DNA of 64,000 nucleotides. It comes from Pseudomonas sp. S04 (lineage in GTDB: Bacteria; Pseudomonadota; Gammaproteobacteria; Pseudomonadales; Pseudomonadaceae). Numbering within the stretch: the first letter of the stretch is position 1; every line of letters starts with the position of its first letter. Under the pieces are notes generated by a model that was not told the DNA's origin, made no database searches, and saw only the letters and a list, made by a program, of their open reading frames with translations. Positions 44,279 to 53,851 of the stretch are shown piece after piece. The stretch is taken from the NCBI RefSeq assembly GCF_009834545.1, contig NZ_CP019427.1:3416001-3480000 (forward strand). The letters run 5' to 3'. The position numbers and the translations under genes are program-made.

Positions 44279-46024
44279 ATGAGTACAGTAGATCCGATCA
44301 CCCTGGCGGTGGTGCGCGGCGCGCTCGAGACTGCGCAGCGGGAAATGACCCTGACCCTGGAAAAAACCGGTCGCTCGAGCGTGTTCAACCTCGCTCACGA
44401 CTATTCCAATGCCCTGTTCGATCACCTTCCGGAAATGATCCTGCAAGGCCAGGACATCCCCATCCACCTCGGCTCCCTCATCCCGGCCATGAAATGCGTC
44501 GCCGGCTTCTTCGGCGACGACATCCTCGAAGGCGATGTGATTTACCACAACGACCCGGCCTACAAAGGCAGCCACATCCTCGACTGCTGCATGTACAAAC
44601 CGGTGTTCTACCAAGGCGAACTGGTGTTCTGGGCCGTGTGCAAAGGCCACCTGACCGACATCGGCGGCCCCGTACCCGCCGGCTACAACCCCGACGCCAA
44701 GGAGATCTACGCCGAAGGCCTGCGCATTCCGCCGGTCAAGCTCTGGTCCCAGGGCAAGCGCCGCGAGGACGTGATCAACCTGCTGCTGACCAACATGCGC
44801 GCCCGGGCCTATCAGGAAGGTGACCTCAACGCCCAATACGGCGCCTGCACCGTCGGCGAGCGGCACCTGCTGCAACTGCTCGAGCGCTATGGCGTGGAGC
44901 AGGTGCGGGCCTGTATCGCCGAGCTCAAGGACATGGCCGACCGGCACATGCGCGCGCTGCTGCGTGAAGTCCCCGACGGTTTCTACAGCGGCACCGCGGT
45001 ACTGGAAGACTCCGGCCACGGCCTGGGCGAACTGGCGATCACCGCGCGGGTGGAGATTCGCGGCGACGAGGCCCACGTGCTGATCGAAAGCCCGCCGCAG
45101 GTGCCGTACTTCATCAACTCCTATGCCGGCAACTCGGTGTCGGGGGTGTACCTGGGGCTGATGATGTTTGCCCAGGTACCGCCGCCCTACAACGAAGGCC
45201 TGTACCGCTGCGTGTCGGTCGACCTCGGGCCACCCGGCACCCTGTGCAACGCCTCCGAACCGGCGCCCCACGTCAACAGCACCACCACGCCGATGGAAAC
45301 CCTCGCCGATGCGGTACGCCAGGCCCTGGAGCAAGCCGCGCCAGAGCGAGTCACAGCGTCCTGGGGCCACGCCAGCGGGATCAACATTGCTGGCCACGAC
45401 CCCCGCAACGGCAACGCCGAATACGTGACCATGGTCCTCGCCTCGATCATCTCCGGCGCGGGTGCCAACCAGGCCATGGACGGCTGGCCGGCGTGCGGGC
45501 CGCTGTGCTGCTTCGGCGCGCTGATGTCCGGTGACATCGAGTTGCTCGAGTACTCCTACCCGATCCTGATCCACCGCTACAGCATGATGACCGACAGCGG
45601 TGGCGCCGGTGAATTTCGTGGTGGCTCAGGCACCCGTATCGAAATCGAACCGCTGGACCACGCGATGACGGTGGTCGGCTTCGGTGAAGGCCGGCAACTG
45701 CCCACGGCGGGTGCGGCGGGTGCCAGCAACGTCCTGCTGGAACCGAAACTGGGGCGGCTGATCCACCGCAAGGTCGATGACGCAGAAGACCACTTCACCT
45801 ACAACGCACAACTGACGGCCCAGCCCGGCGAACGGGTGATCAACATCAACCCCGGCGGTGGCGGCTACGGCAACCCGTTGCGCCGACCTGTGAGCAGTGT
45901 GCTGGAGGACGTGCGCAACGGCCTGGTGTCGCTTGAAGGCGCGCGTCGCGAGTACGGCGTGGCCATCGACGGCAACGGCCAGGTCGACGACGCCGCGACC
46001 CATGCCCTGCGCACCGCGCACTGA
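44279..46024 (+). CDS. hyuB: Hydantoinase B/oxoprolinase-family protein
   Basis: 581 residues starting MSTVDPITLAVVRGALETAQREM. The HyuB family features are all present: SSVFNLAHDYSNALFDHLPEMI, HLGSLIPAMKCV, DVIYHNDPAYKGSHILDCCMYKPVF, and GGAGEFRGGSGTRIEIEP. Together with HyuA it forms an ATP-dependent hydrolase opening hydantoin, N-methylhydantoin or 5-oxoproline rings. It is followed 37 nt later by hyuA and then an AraC regulator. No transporter lies beside it. Confidence 0.9.
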   Translation: MSTVDPITLAVVRGALETAQREMTLTLEKTGRSSVFNLAHDYSNALFDHLPEMILQGQDIPIHLGSLIPAMKCVAGFFGDDILEGDVIYHNDPAYKGSHILDCCMYKPVFYQGELVFWAVCKGHLTDIGGPVPAGYNPDAKEIYAEGLRIPPVKLWSQGKRREDVINLLLTNMRARAYQEGDLNAQYGACTVGERHLLQLLERYGVEQVRACIAELKDMADRHMRALLREVPDGFYSGTAVLEDSGHGLGELAITARVEIRGDEAHVLIESPPQVPYFINSYAGNSVSGVYLGLMMFAQVPPPYNEGLYRCVSVDLGPPGTLCNASEPAPHVNSTTTPMETLADAVRQALEQAAPERVTASWGHASGINIAGHDPRNGNAEYVTMVLASIISGAGANQAMDGWPACGPLCCFGALMSGDIELLEYSYPILIHRYSMMTDSGGAGEFRGGSGTRIEIEPLDHAMTVVGFGEGRQLPTAGAAGASNVLLEPKLGRLIHRKVDDAEDHFTYNAQLTAQPGERVININPGGGGYGNPLRRPVSSVLEDVRNGLVSLEGARREYGVAIDGNGQVDDAATHALRTAH

Positions 46025-46061
46025 TCACGCCAGCCCCTTGAGCCATCTGGAATCCGACACC

Positions 46062-48152
46062 ATGAGCCAACCACAATATCGCCTGGGCATCGACGCCGGC
46101 GGCACCTTCACCGACTTCATCCTCGCCGATCGCCAGGGCAACGTGCAGTTGTTCAAAGCGCCCTCCACACCCCAGGACGGCACGCTGGCAATCCGTAACG
46201 GCCTGGCGCAGATCGCCGATGCCATCGGCCGCACCCCGGCCCAGATCATTGCCGACTGTGACCTGTGCATCAACGGCACCACCGTGGCCCTCAACGCCCT
46301 GATCGAAAAGACCGGGGTCAAGGTCGGCCTGCTGTGCACCGAAGGGCATGAGGACAGCCTGGAAATCCGCCTCGGCCACAAGGAGGACGGGCACCGCTAC
46401 GACGCCAGCTACCCGCCCGCCTACATGCTGGTGCCGCGCCACCTGCGCCGGCCGATCAGCGGCCGGATCATCAGCGATGGCCGCGAGCATACGCCGCTGG
46501 ATGAGCAGGCGATCCACGCGGCCATCGAGTACTTTCGCCAAGAACAGGTCAAGGCGGTGGCAATCTCCTTCGTCTGGTCGGTGCGCAATCCCAGCCACGA
46601 ACAACGCGCCGCCGAACTGGTACGCGCGGCGCTGCCGGACGTGTTCGTCTGCACCGGCAATGAAGTGTTCCCGCAGATCCGCGAATACACCCGCACCTCC
46701 ACCACCGTGGTCAACGCCTACCTGAGCCCGGTGATGGGCCGCTACATCGAGCGCATCGACGCGCTGTTCGAGGAACTGGGAGCACGCCAGCCGACTCGCT
46801 ACTTCCAGTCCAACGGTGGCCTGGCCCCCGGCCTCGTGATGCGCGAGCGCGCGGTCAACGCCATCAACTCCGGCCCTGCCTCCGCGCCCCAGGCCGGCCT
46901 GTGCGTGGCCCAACCGTTCGGCATCGACAACGTGATCACCGTCGACATGGGTGGCACCTCGTTCGACATCACCCTGAGCAAGGCCGGGCGTACCAACTTC
47001 AGCAAGGACACCGACTTCCTGCGCTACCGCATCGGCGTGCCGATGATCCAGGTCGAAACCCTCGGCGCCGGTGGCGGCTCGATTGCCTTCCTCGACGACT
47101 TCGGCATGCTCCAGGTCGGCCCACGCAGCGCCGGGGCCAATCCTGGGCCGGTGTGCTACGGCAAGGGCGGCGTCGAGCCAACGGTCACCGACGCCAACCT
47201 GGCCCTCGGTTACCTGGCCGATGGCGCATTGCTTGGCGGCAGCATTCGCTTGAACCGCCAGGCGGCGATCGAGGCGATCCGCAGCAAGATCGCCGAGCCC
47301 TTGGGCATCAGCGTGGAGCGGGCGGCCACTGGCATCATCACCCTGGTCAACCTGAACATGGTCAGCGGCATCCGCCGGGTCTCGGTGGAACGCGGCTACG
47401 ACCCCCGGGATTTCGCCCTGATCGGCGCCGGAGGCGCAGCGGGCATGCACGTCATGCGCCTGGCCGAGGAGATCGGCAGCAACGTGGTGCTGATCCCCAA
47501 AGTTGCCTCGGGGCTGTGTGCCTACGGGCAGATTCTCTCGGACATCCGCTACGACCAGTTGACCACCCTACCCATGCGCCTGGACGACGACCGGGTCGAC
47601 CTGCCCCTGCTCAACCGGACGCTGTGCGCGCTGCGCGAGCGGGGCATGGATAACCTGCGTGAAGACGGCTTCGGCGCCGGCAACAACGTCGAGTGCCAGT
47701 ACCACCTGGAAATCCGCTACCTGGGCCAGATCCACGAATGCAGCGTCGAACTGTCCTGCGACCAACTCGAACCAAGCGCCCTGGCGACCTTGCGCGAGGC
47801 CTTCCACACCCGGCACAAGGCACTGTTCTCCTACAGCGAACCGCAGAGCCCGATCGAACTGGTCAACCTTGAGTGCTCGGTGATCGCGCGCCTACAACGC
47901 CCACCCATGCCCGAGTTGCCGCCAGCCACCAGCGACGCCCCGGCCCAGGCCAGCAGCCACCGCTCGATGCTGTTCGATGCCCAGGCGGCCTGGCAGCAGA
48001 CCCCGGTGTACAACGGCGAGCACCTGCAGTCCGGGCAGACGGTCGAGGGTCCCTGCGTGATCGAGGAAGCGACCACCAACATCGTGGTACCGCCAGGCTG
48101 GCGCGCGACGCTCGCGCCGTCTGCCACCTACCGGCTGACGCGTGGCGGTTGA
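46062..48152 (+). CDS. hyuA: Hydantoinase A/N-methylhydantoinase A-family protein
   Basis: 696 residues from ATG 46062. The N-terminal ATP-binding motif RLGIDAGGTFTDFILAD and the DMGGTSFDITL segment (actin-like phosphate loop) near residue 295 are the HyuA signature; GAGGAAGMHVMRLAEEIG is the adenosine motif near residue 455. Metal-binding positions of the family lie in VETLGAGGGSIAF. It couples ATP hydrolysis to ring opening with HyuB. The exact substrate is not determined by sequence. Confidence 0.9.
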   Translation: MSQPQYRLGIDAGGTFTDFILADRQGNVQLFKAPSTPQDGTLAIRNGLAQIADAIGRTPAQIIADCDLCINGTTVALNALIEKTGVKVGLLCTEGHEDSLEIRLGHKEDGHRYDASYPPAYMLVPRHLRRPISGRIISDGREHTPLDEQAIHAAIEYFRQEQVKAVAISFVWSVRNPSHEQRAAELVRAALPDVFVCTGNEVFPQIREYTRTSTTVVNAYLSPVMGRYIERIDALFEELGARQPTRYFQSNGGLAPGLVMRERAVNAINSGPASAPQAGLCVAQPFGIDNVITVDMGGTSFDITLSKAGRTNFSKDTDFLRYRIGVPMIQVETLGAGGGSIAFLDDFGMLQVGPRSAGANPGPVCYGKGGVEPTVTDANLALGYLADGALLGGSIRLNRQAAIEAIRSKIAEPLGISVERAATGIITLVNLNMVSGIRRVSVERGYDPRDFALIGAGGAAGMHVMRLAEEIGSNVVLIPKVASGLCAYGQILSDIRYDQLTTLPMRLDDDRVDLPLLNRTLCALRERGMDNLREDGFGAGNNVECQYHLEIRYLGQIHECSVELSCDQLEPSALATLREAFHTRHKALFSYSEPQSPIELVNLECSVIARLQRPPMPELPPATSDAPAQASSHRSMLFDAQAAWQQTPVYNGEHLQSGQTVEGPCVIEEATTNIVVPPGWRATLAPSATYRLTRGG

Positions 48153-48186
48153 CCCCCTGTAGACATTGGCAAATGATGGCCTCCCA

Positions 48187-48219
48187 GCGGCGCCGCCAGT
48201 CCTTGACCGGCGGCGCCGC
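48187..48219. promoter_or_regulatory. Strong hairpin between hyuA and the AraC gene
   Basis: GCGGCGCCGCC and GGCGGCGCCGC pair over 11 bp around an 11-nt loop. No U tract follows, so it may stabilise the hyuBA transcript or attenuate readthrough into the AraC gene. Confidence 0.5.
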
Positions 48220-48249
48220 CCTCAGAAAAACAACAACACGAGGGCAGCC

Positions 48250-49236
48250 ATGGCACACACCGTCTCCACCCGCCACTGGTCCGACAGCGAACGCCAGCCC
48301 CGCTGGGCGCAAGCGATCGGCAGTGCCTACTTCCCGTTGTCGCTGGAATTTGCCGCCAGCGACCGTTTCAGCGGCAACCTGCAGATCTGGGAAACCGCCA
48401 GCACCCCCCTGACCCTGTCGCGCCTGCGCTCCAGTCAGCTCGGCTATTCGCGCAGCAAGGCCCAGGTCAGCGAAGACCAGCAAGCCTGCTACCTGGTGAC
48501 CGTGCCCCGGCGCAGTGAAGTGCATTTCGAGCAGGACGGCCGCGCCCTGCATTGCCAGCCCGGCGGGTTCATTTTCGAGCGCGGTGACGCGCCCTATCGC
48601 TTTCACTACGCCAGCGACAACGACCTGTGGGTGTTCAAGCTGCCGGAACAAGCGCTGCACGGCCAGCTGCGCGGCGCCGAACGCTATACACGCTTTTGTT
48701 TCGACGCCCGGCGAGCCCTGGGGCGGATCTTCGTCGATCAGTTGGCCATGTGCGCCGCGCGCTTTGACGAGTGCGCTCCCAGCGCGCGCCACATGTTGCT
48801 GGAACAGGCCCTCTCGACCCTGCTGATGGCCCTGCGCGACGATGAGCGCGTGCTCAGCAGCGAGAGCTCGAACCTCGCCGCCCTGCACCTGCAACGCATC
48901 GAACGCTACGTTGAACAACAGCTGGGCAACCCCGACCTCAACCCGCAGCTGATCGCCGAGGCCTGCGGGGTGTCGGTGCGCTACCTGCACAAACTCTTCA
49001 GCAGCACCCCCTACAGCCTGGGCGAGTGGATTCGCCGGCGCCGGCTCGAGGCCGTGCACCGTGGCCTGCTCGATCCCAACTGCTACTTGTCGATCGGCGC
49101 CCTGGCGATGCGCTGGGGCTTCAACGACCAGGCGCAGTTCACCCGCAGCTTCCGCCAGCATTTCGCCTGCACCGCCAGTGAAGTCCGCGCCAACGCCCGG
49201 CACGGCCGGGATCCAGGGGCACGGTTGATCCAATAG
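48250..49236 (+). CDS. AraC-family regulator of the hydantoinase locus
   Basis: 328 residues from ATG 48250. N-terminal domain of the AraC-binding-like type (FPLSLEFAASDRFSGNLQIWE...CYLVTVPRRSEVHFEQDGR); C-terminal helix-turn-helix pair (LIAEACGVSVRYLHKLFSSTPYSLGEWIRRRRLEA and IGALAMRWGFNDQAQFTRSFRQHF). It is co-directional with hyuBA and is the likely activator of that operon. Convergent with receptor 3. Confidence 0.9.
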   Translation: MAHTVSTRHWSDSERQPRWAQAIGSAYFPLSLEFAASDRFSGNLQIWETASTPLTLSRLRSSQLGYSRSKAQVSEDQQACYLVTVPRRSEVHFEQDGRALHCQPGGFIFERGDAPYRFHYASDNDLWVFKLPEQALHGQLRGAERYTRFCFDARRALGRIFVDQLAMCAARFDECAPSARHMLLEQALSTLLMALRDDERVLSSESSNLAALHLQRIERYVEQQLGNPDLNPQLIAEACGVSVRYLHKLFSSTPYSLGEWIRRRRLEAVHRGLLDPNCYLSIGALAMRWGFNDQAQFTRSFRQHFACTASEVRANARHGRDPGARLIQ

Positions 49237-49245
49237 ACGCCGGCC

Positions 49246-51642
49246 TCAGAACCCCACCGTGGCCGACAGCAGCCAGGTGCGCGGGGTCGACAGGGTCAGG
49301 CCCGCCGCACTGTCGGACGAGGTGGCGGCCGAGGCCCAGTAGGTCTTGTCGAGGACGTTTTCCACGGCGGCGCGCAGCGTCACTGGGCTGTCGCCAACCT
49401 TGAAGGCATAACGGCCGCCCAGGTCGTAGCGTTGCCAGGCATCGATCTCTTGGTCGTTGGCCGGGTCCAGGTACTGGGAACTGGTGTGGATGGCCCGTGC
49501 GGTGAGGGTCAGACCCTGTACCGCAGGAATGTCCCATTCCGCACCGAGGTTGGCGTTGACCTGCGGTGCGCCGGTGCCACGATTACCGTCGTACTGGCCA
49601 TCGGTGGTATCGCTCTGCTTGCTGTCGAGCAGCATTACCCCACCCAGCAGGCGCACACCGTGCAGCGGTTCACCGAAAACGTTGAACTCCAGCCCCTGGT
49701 TGACCAACTGGCCGTTGGGCTTGAAGTTGTTCTGGTCATCGTACTGGTAGGCCGGCTGCTCGATGCGGAACAGGCTGCTGGTCAGGCCGAAGGTGCCATG
49801 GTCGTACTTGATGCCGACCTCGCCCTGCTTGCTGCGGTACGGCGCGAAGACCGTATCGGCATTGTTCGCCGTGCTCGGCGCAGTTTCGCCCTGGGTCAGG
49901 CCTTCAACGTAGTTGGCAAACACCGACAGCCGATCGCTGGCCTTGAACACCACGCCCAGGGCCGGTGAAGTGTCGGTCTCGTCATTCACCGGCTCATCGC
50001 GCACGCCATTGCTCCAGGAGGTGACCTTGACCCGTTGCAGGCGCGCGCCAAGGGTCAGCAGCAGGCGGTCCTCGAACAGTCCCAGGGTGTCGGCCAGGGC
50101 CACACTGGTGAAGCGGTCTTCGGTGTGGGTGCTGGTATCGATGCGATTGGGCTGGCCCGGATAGGCCACCTCCACCGGCTGGTAGATATTGCCGATGCTG
50201 CGCAGGTAGCGCTCACCGGCGTTGTCGAAGTCCATGTCGAAGCGGTTCAGGCTCAGGTTCAGGGTGTGGTTGACCGTGCCGGTGCTGAACCATTGGCGGG
50301 CACCGAGGGTGGCGGTCTGCACGTCTTCATCGCGGCGGAAGGTGCGCGGTACCAGGGTGAAGTTGCCGTTGTCCTGGGTGTTCTGCACGCCATGGCGCAG
50401 GAAATCGTAGTTGCCTTTGCGCGCGCCATAAGCGGCGTAGAGCATCAGTGAGTCGCTGACATCAAACTCGCCACGCAGCGCACCGAAGGAGTCCTTCGAT
50501 TGCGCATAGGTCCAGGGTTGGGCGAAGTTGCGGTCGATGTCTTCGGCCTTCGGCACCTTGGCCCCGGGTGCCAGTTCGACCCGCTCCTGAGGGGCGTCGG
50601 CGCGCCGCTGCTGGTGTCCGATGTCCAACGACAGGCGGACCCGCTCTTCGCGCAGGTCGAGGCCCAGCACCCCGGTTTCCCGCTCGATGGCCTGGTGGTC
50701 CCACTCGGTGTCGCCGGACTGCTGTACACCGTTGAAGCGCACACCAAAACGCTGGTCCTCGCCAAAGCGCCGGCCAATGTCCAGGGCACCGCCGAACTGT
50801 CCGGCAGAGGCATAGTTAGCCGTGATCTCGGTAACCGGTGCATCCGTGGCGCGCTTGGGCACGATGTTGATGCCGCCGCCGATACTGCCACGCGGGGCAA
50901 TGCCAGAGAGCACCGCGCTCGGGCCCTTGAGGATGTCGACGCGCTCGGCGATTTCCATGTCGATGGCGTAGGTCGGGAGGATGCCGTACAGGCCACCGTA
51001 AGCCACGTCACTGTTGAACAGGCTGAACCCACGGATGGTGAACTGCTCGAAACGCCCGCTGGCCGGGTTGGTGGTGCGCACCGACGGGTCGGCGGCCACC
51101 ACGTCGCCGAGGGTCCGGGCTTGCTGGTTCTTGATCGCCTGCTGGGTGTAGGAGGTGACGCTGAACGGGCTGTCCATGAAGTCCTGGTCACCGAGCATGC
51201 CCTGGGAGCCGGCACGATTGACCTGGCCACCGGCATAGGGCACCACGCCCTGCTCCGCCGTGGCGCCCACAATCGCGGTGGCCGGCAATTGCAGGCTGCC
51301 GGCGTCCGGCGCCGGCACCAGGATATAAGCCTGCTCACCCACTGCCTGCAATTGCAGACCGGAACCCTGGAGCAATCGGGCAAAGCCCTCTTGCACCGCG
51401 AATTCGCCGGACAACCCCTGGCTGGTGCGCCCGCCGACCAACGCCGGATCCACCGCAAGGTTGACCCCGGCCTGCCCGGCAAACCGGGTCAAGGTGGCAC
51501 CCAGGCTTCCGGCCGGCACCTGATAGCTGCGCCGGGCGGCGTCTTCGGCCCAACTGCTGGCGATCAATAACGGACTGGCGTTCAGGCTCAGCATGAGGCT
51601 CAGGTGCAACAAAGGACGCATACGGCTTGGCACTGCGGGCAT
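49246..51642 (-). CDS. TonB-dependent siderophore receptor with STN domain, locus 3
   Basis: 798 residues from ATG 51640-51642 (a second ATG seven codons on is possible; both have weak ribosome sites). Signal peptide through ASSWAED; STN domain SYQVPAGSLGATLTRFAGQAG...GEFAVQEGFARLL (about residues 42-120); plug with FSVTSYTQQAIKNQQARTLGD and RVDILKGPSAVLSGIAPRGSIGGGINIVPKRA; barrel ending LLSATVGF. This plug subtype, with SGIAPRGSIGGGIN, is found in the ferrichrome/catecholate-like or FoxA-like group, distinct from receptors 1 and 2. Separated from its fecR by a REP array. Confidence 0.92.
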   Translation of the reverse strand: MPAVPSRMRPLLHLSLMLSLNASPLLIASSWAEDAARRSYQVPAGSLGATLTRFAGQAGVNLAVDPALVGGRTSQGLSGEFAVQEGFARLLQGSGLQLQAVGEQAYILVPAPDAGSLQLPATAIVGATAEQGVVPYAGGQVNRAGSQGMLGDQDFMDSPFSVTSYTQQAIKNQQARTLGDVVAADPSVRTTNPASGRFEQFTIRGFSLFNSDVAYGGLYGILPTYAIDMEIAERVDILKGPSAVLSGIAPRGSIGGGINIVPKRATDAPVTEITANYASAGQFGGALDIGRRFGEDQRFGVRFNGVQQSGDTEWDHQAIERETGVLGLDLREERVRLSLDIGHQQRRADAPQERVELAPGAKVPKAEDIDRNFAQPWTYAQSKDSFGALRGEFDVSDSLMLYAAYGARKGNYDFLRHGVQNTQDNGNFTLVPRTFRRDEDVQTATLGARQWFSTGTVNHTLNLSLNRFDMDFDNAGERYLRSIGNIYQPVEVAYPGQPNRIDTSTHTEDRFTSVALADTLGLFEDRLLLTLGARLQRVKVTSWSNGVRDEPVNDETDTSPALGVVFKASDRLSVFANYVEGLTQGETAPSTANNADTVFAPYRSKQGEVGIKYDHGTFGLTSSLFRIEQPAYQYDDQNNFKPNGQLVNQGLEFNVFGEPLHGVRLLGGVMLLDSKQSDTTDGQYDGNRGTGAPQVNANLGAEWDIPAVQGLTLTARAIHTSSQYLDPANDQEIDAWQRYDLGGRYAFKVGDSPVTLRAAVENVLDKTYWASAATSSDSAAGLTLSTPRTWLLSATVGF

Positions 51643-51802
51643 TGGAAGAGTCTCTGGTTTTTGTTCACTTGCCAGGAATGACCGGCGAGACGCAGAAAAG
51701 GGACAGGCTTGCAGGAAATTCTGGAAAAAATAAATAAATCGCCCTGCCACTGCGCACACCCACCACGGGGGCCCACAGATCCCGCAGCCAGCCGCCAAAC
51801 CT

Positions 51803-52213
51803 GTGGGAGCGAGCTTGCTCGCGATGGTCGTCAACGATGACGCACACTGCCTGGATGTCCGTGTCGCCCTTGAGGTTTTCGCGAGCAAGCCGCAAGCGGG
51901 CACTCGCTCCTACAGTGGTTGCGCGAACCCACAGATCCGGCAGGCAGCCGCCAAACCTGTGGGAGCGAGCCTGCTCGCGATGGTCGTCAACGATGACGCA
52001 CACTGCCTGGATGCACGTGTCGCCCTTGAGGTTTTCGCGAGCAAGCTCGCTCCTACAGTGGTTGCGCAAACCCACAGATCCGGCAGGCAGCCGCCAAACC
52101 TGTGGGAGCGAGCCTGCTCGCGATGGTCATCAACGATGACGCACACTGCCTGGATGTCCGTGTCGCCCTTGAGGTTTTCGCGAGCAAGCCGCAAGCGGGC
52201 ACTCGCTCCTACA
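51803..52213. repeat. Three tandem REP doublets inside the fecR-receptor gap
   Basis: Doublets begin at 51803, 51959 and 52102 (spacing 156 then 143 bp). The first and third carry a 13-bp insertion (CGCAAGCGGGCAC) in the right REP that the second lacks. It lies in the 576-bp gap between fecR and receptor genes of locus 3; I see no gene there. Confidence 0.9.
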
Positions 52214-52218
52214 GTGGT

Positions 52219-53169
52219 TCAGCCCAACTGGTCACGGGGAACCAGGGTCACCCAATAGCGGGTGCGCGTATGCACTTCCAGCGCCAGGCTGGCTGCCAGC
52301 AAGGCCAGTACCCGGTCGGTGTTGTCGAGGCGGAAGCTGCCGGTCACCCGCAGCTTTTCCAGGGCCGGCTCCCAGCGCAGCAGCCCGGGACGGTAGCGGC
52401 TCAGTTCCCGCAGAAAATCCCCCAATGGCTGGTCCTGCGCCGTCAGCACCCCGCTGCGCCAATCCGCCACGGAGGGGTCGAAGGCGCTCACCGGGCCAGC
52501 GCCCGAAGCTTGCAGGTCGACCCGCTGCCCGGCATTGAGCACCAGCAGCGGCCCATGCAAGGGCTGCAACTGCACCGCACCGCTGACCACCGAGACCTGG
52601 CAATGGCCGTCATTGAGGCGCACGCACACTTCGCTGCGGCTGACGTTGATCTGCCCATAGGGCGCTTGCAAGGTCAGGGGCGCCGGGCCAGGAACCTTGA
52701 GCGCCACCTCGCCGCGTACCAGGCTCAAGTGGCGGGTCCCCAGGTCGAGGTTGACCGCGCTGGCGCTGTTCAACTGCAGCGAGCTGCCATCCGCCAGGGG
52801 CAGCCGCCGCTGTTCCCCGGTGCCGGTGTGCAGGTCGGCGCGCCACACGTCCAGCGGCAACTGCCGGCTCAGCAACCAGGCGCTGGGAACCAGCACCGCC
52901 ACCCCCAGGGCACGCTTGAGCACGGCCCGTCGACCCGCATCCGGGCGGTCCAGGGTGGCCAGCGCCAGCGCCGACGGCAAGTCGCAAAAGCGTTGGCGCA
53001 ACGCCTGCGCTCGCTGCCAGGCGCTCTCGTGGCTGCCATGGCTGTTGCGCCACTGCTGCAGGCGCTGATGATCGTCTTCACTGGCACTGCCCGATTCCAT
53101 CAGCGCCAGCCACTGGGCCGCCGCGCGCGCCACTTCGCGGGCTTCGCTGGAAGGCGCGGCACGACTCAC
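52219..53169 (-). CDS. FecR-family sigma regulator, locus 3
   Basis: 316 residues from GTG 53167-53169, overlapping the sigma-factor stop as GTGA. N-terminal QWLALMESGSASEDDHQRLQQWRN contacts sigma; a membrane segment around residues 85-105 (RALGVAVLVPSAWLLS); periplasmic FecR domain GEQRRLPLADGSSLQLNSASAVNL; C-terminal STN-like FRLDNTDRVLALLAASL. Works with the upstream FecI gene and the receptor at 49246-51642. Confidence 0.9.
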   Translation of the reverse strand: MSRAAPSSEAREVARAAAQWLALMESGSASEDDHQRLQQWRNSHGSHESAWQRAQALRQRFCDLPSALALATLDRPDAGRRAVLKRALGVAVLVPSAWLLSRQLPLDVWRADLHTGTGEQRRLPLADGSSLQLNSASAVNLDLGTRHLSLVRGEVALKVPGPAPLTLQAPYGQINVSRSEVCVRLNDGHCQVSVVSGAVQLQPLHGPLLVLNAGQRVDLQASGAGPVSAFDPSVADWRSGVLTAQDQPLGDFLRELSRYRPGLLRWEPALEKLRVTGSFRLDNTDRVLALLAASLALEVHTRTRYWVTLVPRDQLG

Positions 53170-53675
53170 AGTTCCACCAGCAGGCAATGTTCGTAGGCAT
53201 GGGCCATGTAGCGCTTGACCGTACGTTCACTGACTTGCAGGCGTTCGGCGATCTCGCGATAGCCGAGGCCGTCGAGCTGACTCCAGAGAAATGCCCGGCG
53301 CACCAGCACCGGCAGGCCATCGAGCAATTCGTCGAGGGCCTGCAGGGTTTCCAGTAGCAGCCAGCGTTGCTCCGGCGAAGGCACGCTGTCCTCCGGCAAT
53401 CGGGCCAGGGCATCCAGGTAGGCCTGCTCCAGGTGGCGCCGGGTGTAGAAGTTGCTCAGCAGGCGCTTACCCACCGTCAGCAGGTAGGCACGGGGCTCGC
53501 GCATCTCGGCAATCTGCTGCGAGCTGGACAGTACCCGCAGGAAGGTATCCTGACTCAGGTCCGCGGCATCCCAGGCATTGCCCATGCGCCGCCGCAACCA
53601 GCACTCGAGCCAGCTGCGATGGTCACGGTACAAGGCGTGGAGGGCATGCTCCGGAGGCGTCGCTGCGTCAATCAT
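53166..53675 (-). CDS. FecI-like ECF sigma factor, locus 3
   Basis: 169 residues. Region 2: CWLRRRMGNAWDAADLSQDTFLRVLSSSQ; region 4: SQLDGLGYREIAERLQVSERTVKRYMAHAYEHC. First gene of an operon with fecR (4-bp overlap). A Fur-like palindrome lies about 28 nt upstream. Divergent from the thioesterase gene. Confidence 0.92.
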   Translation of the reverse strand: MIDAATPPEHALHALYRDHRSWLECWLRRRMGNAWDAADLSQDTFLRVLSSSQQIAEMREPRAYLLTVGKRLLSNFYTRRHLEQAYLDALARLPEDSVPSPEQRWLLLETLQALDELLDGLPVLVRRAFLWSQLDGLGYREIAERLQVSERTVKRYMAHAYEHCLLVEL

Positions 53676-53702
53676 GTCAAGAGGCCCTGCGCGAAGGATA
53701 TG

Positions 53703-53721
53703 TCAAATGAGAGTGATTCTA
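53703..53721 (-). promoter_or_regulatory. Fur-box-like sequence before FecI locus 3
   Basis: TCAAATGAGAGTGATTCTA matches 11 of 19 Fur positions and shares the core AATGAGAGT with the better box of locus 4. Confidence 0.45.
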
Positions 53722-53851
53722 ATTAATACCTTGTCACTTCACCATGTCCTTTTTGCACATTCAGCGATTACCGCGGCTTGAGTTCGCCCCCGGTTCTGCT
53801 TCAGGAGGAAATCCGCTAGGCTTGGTTTTTCTCTTCAGGATGGACCCAGGA

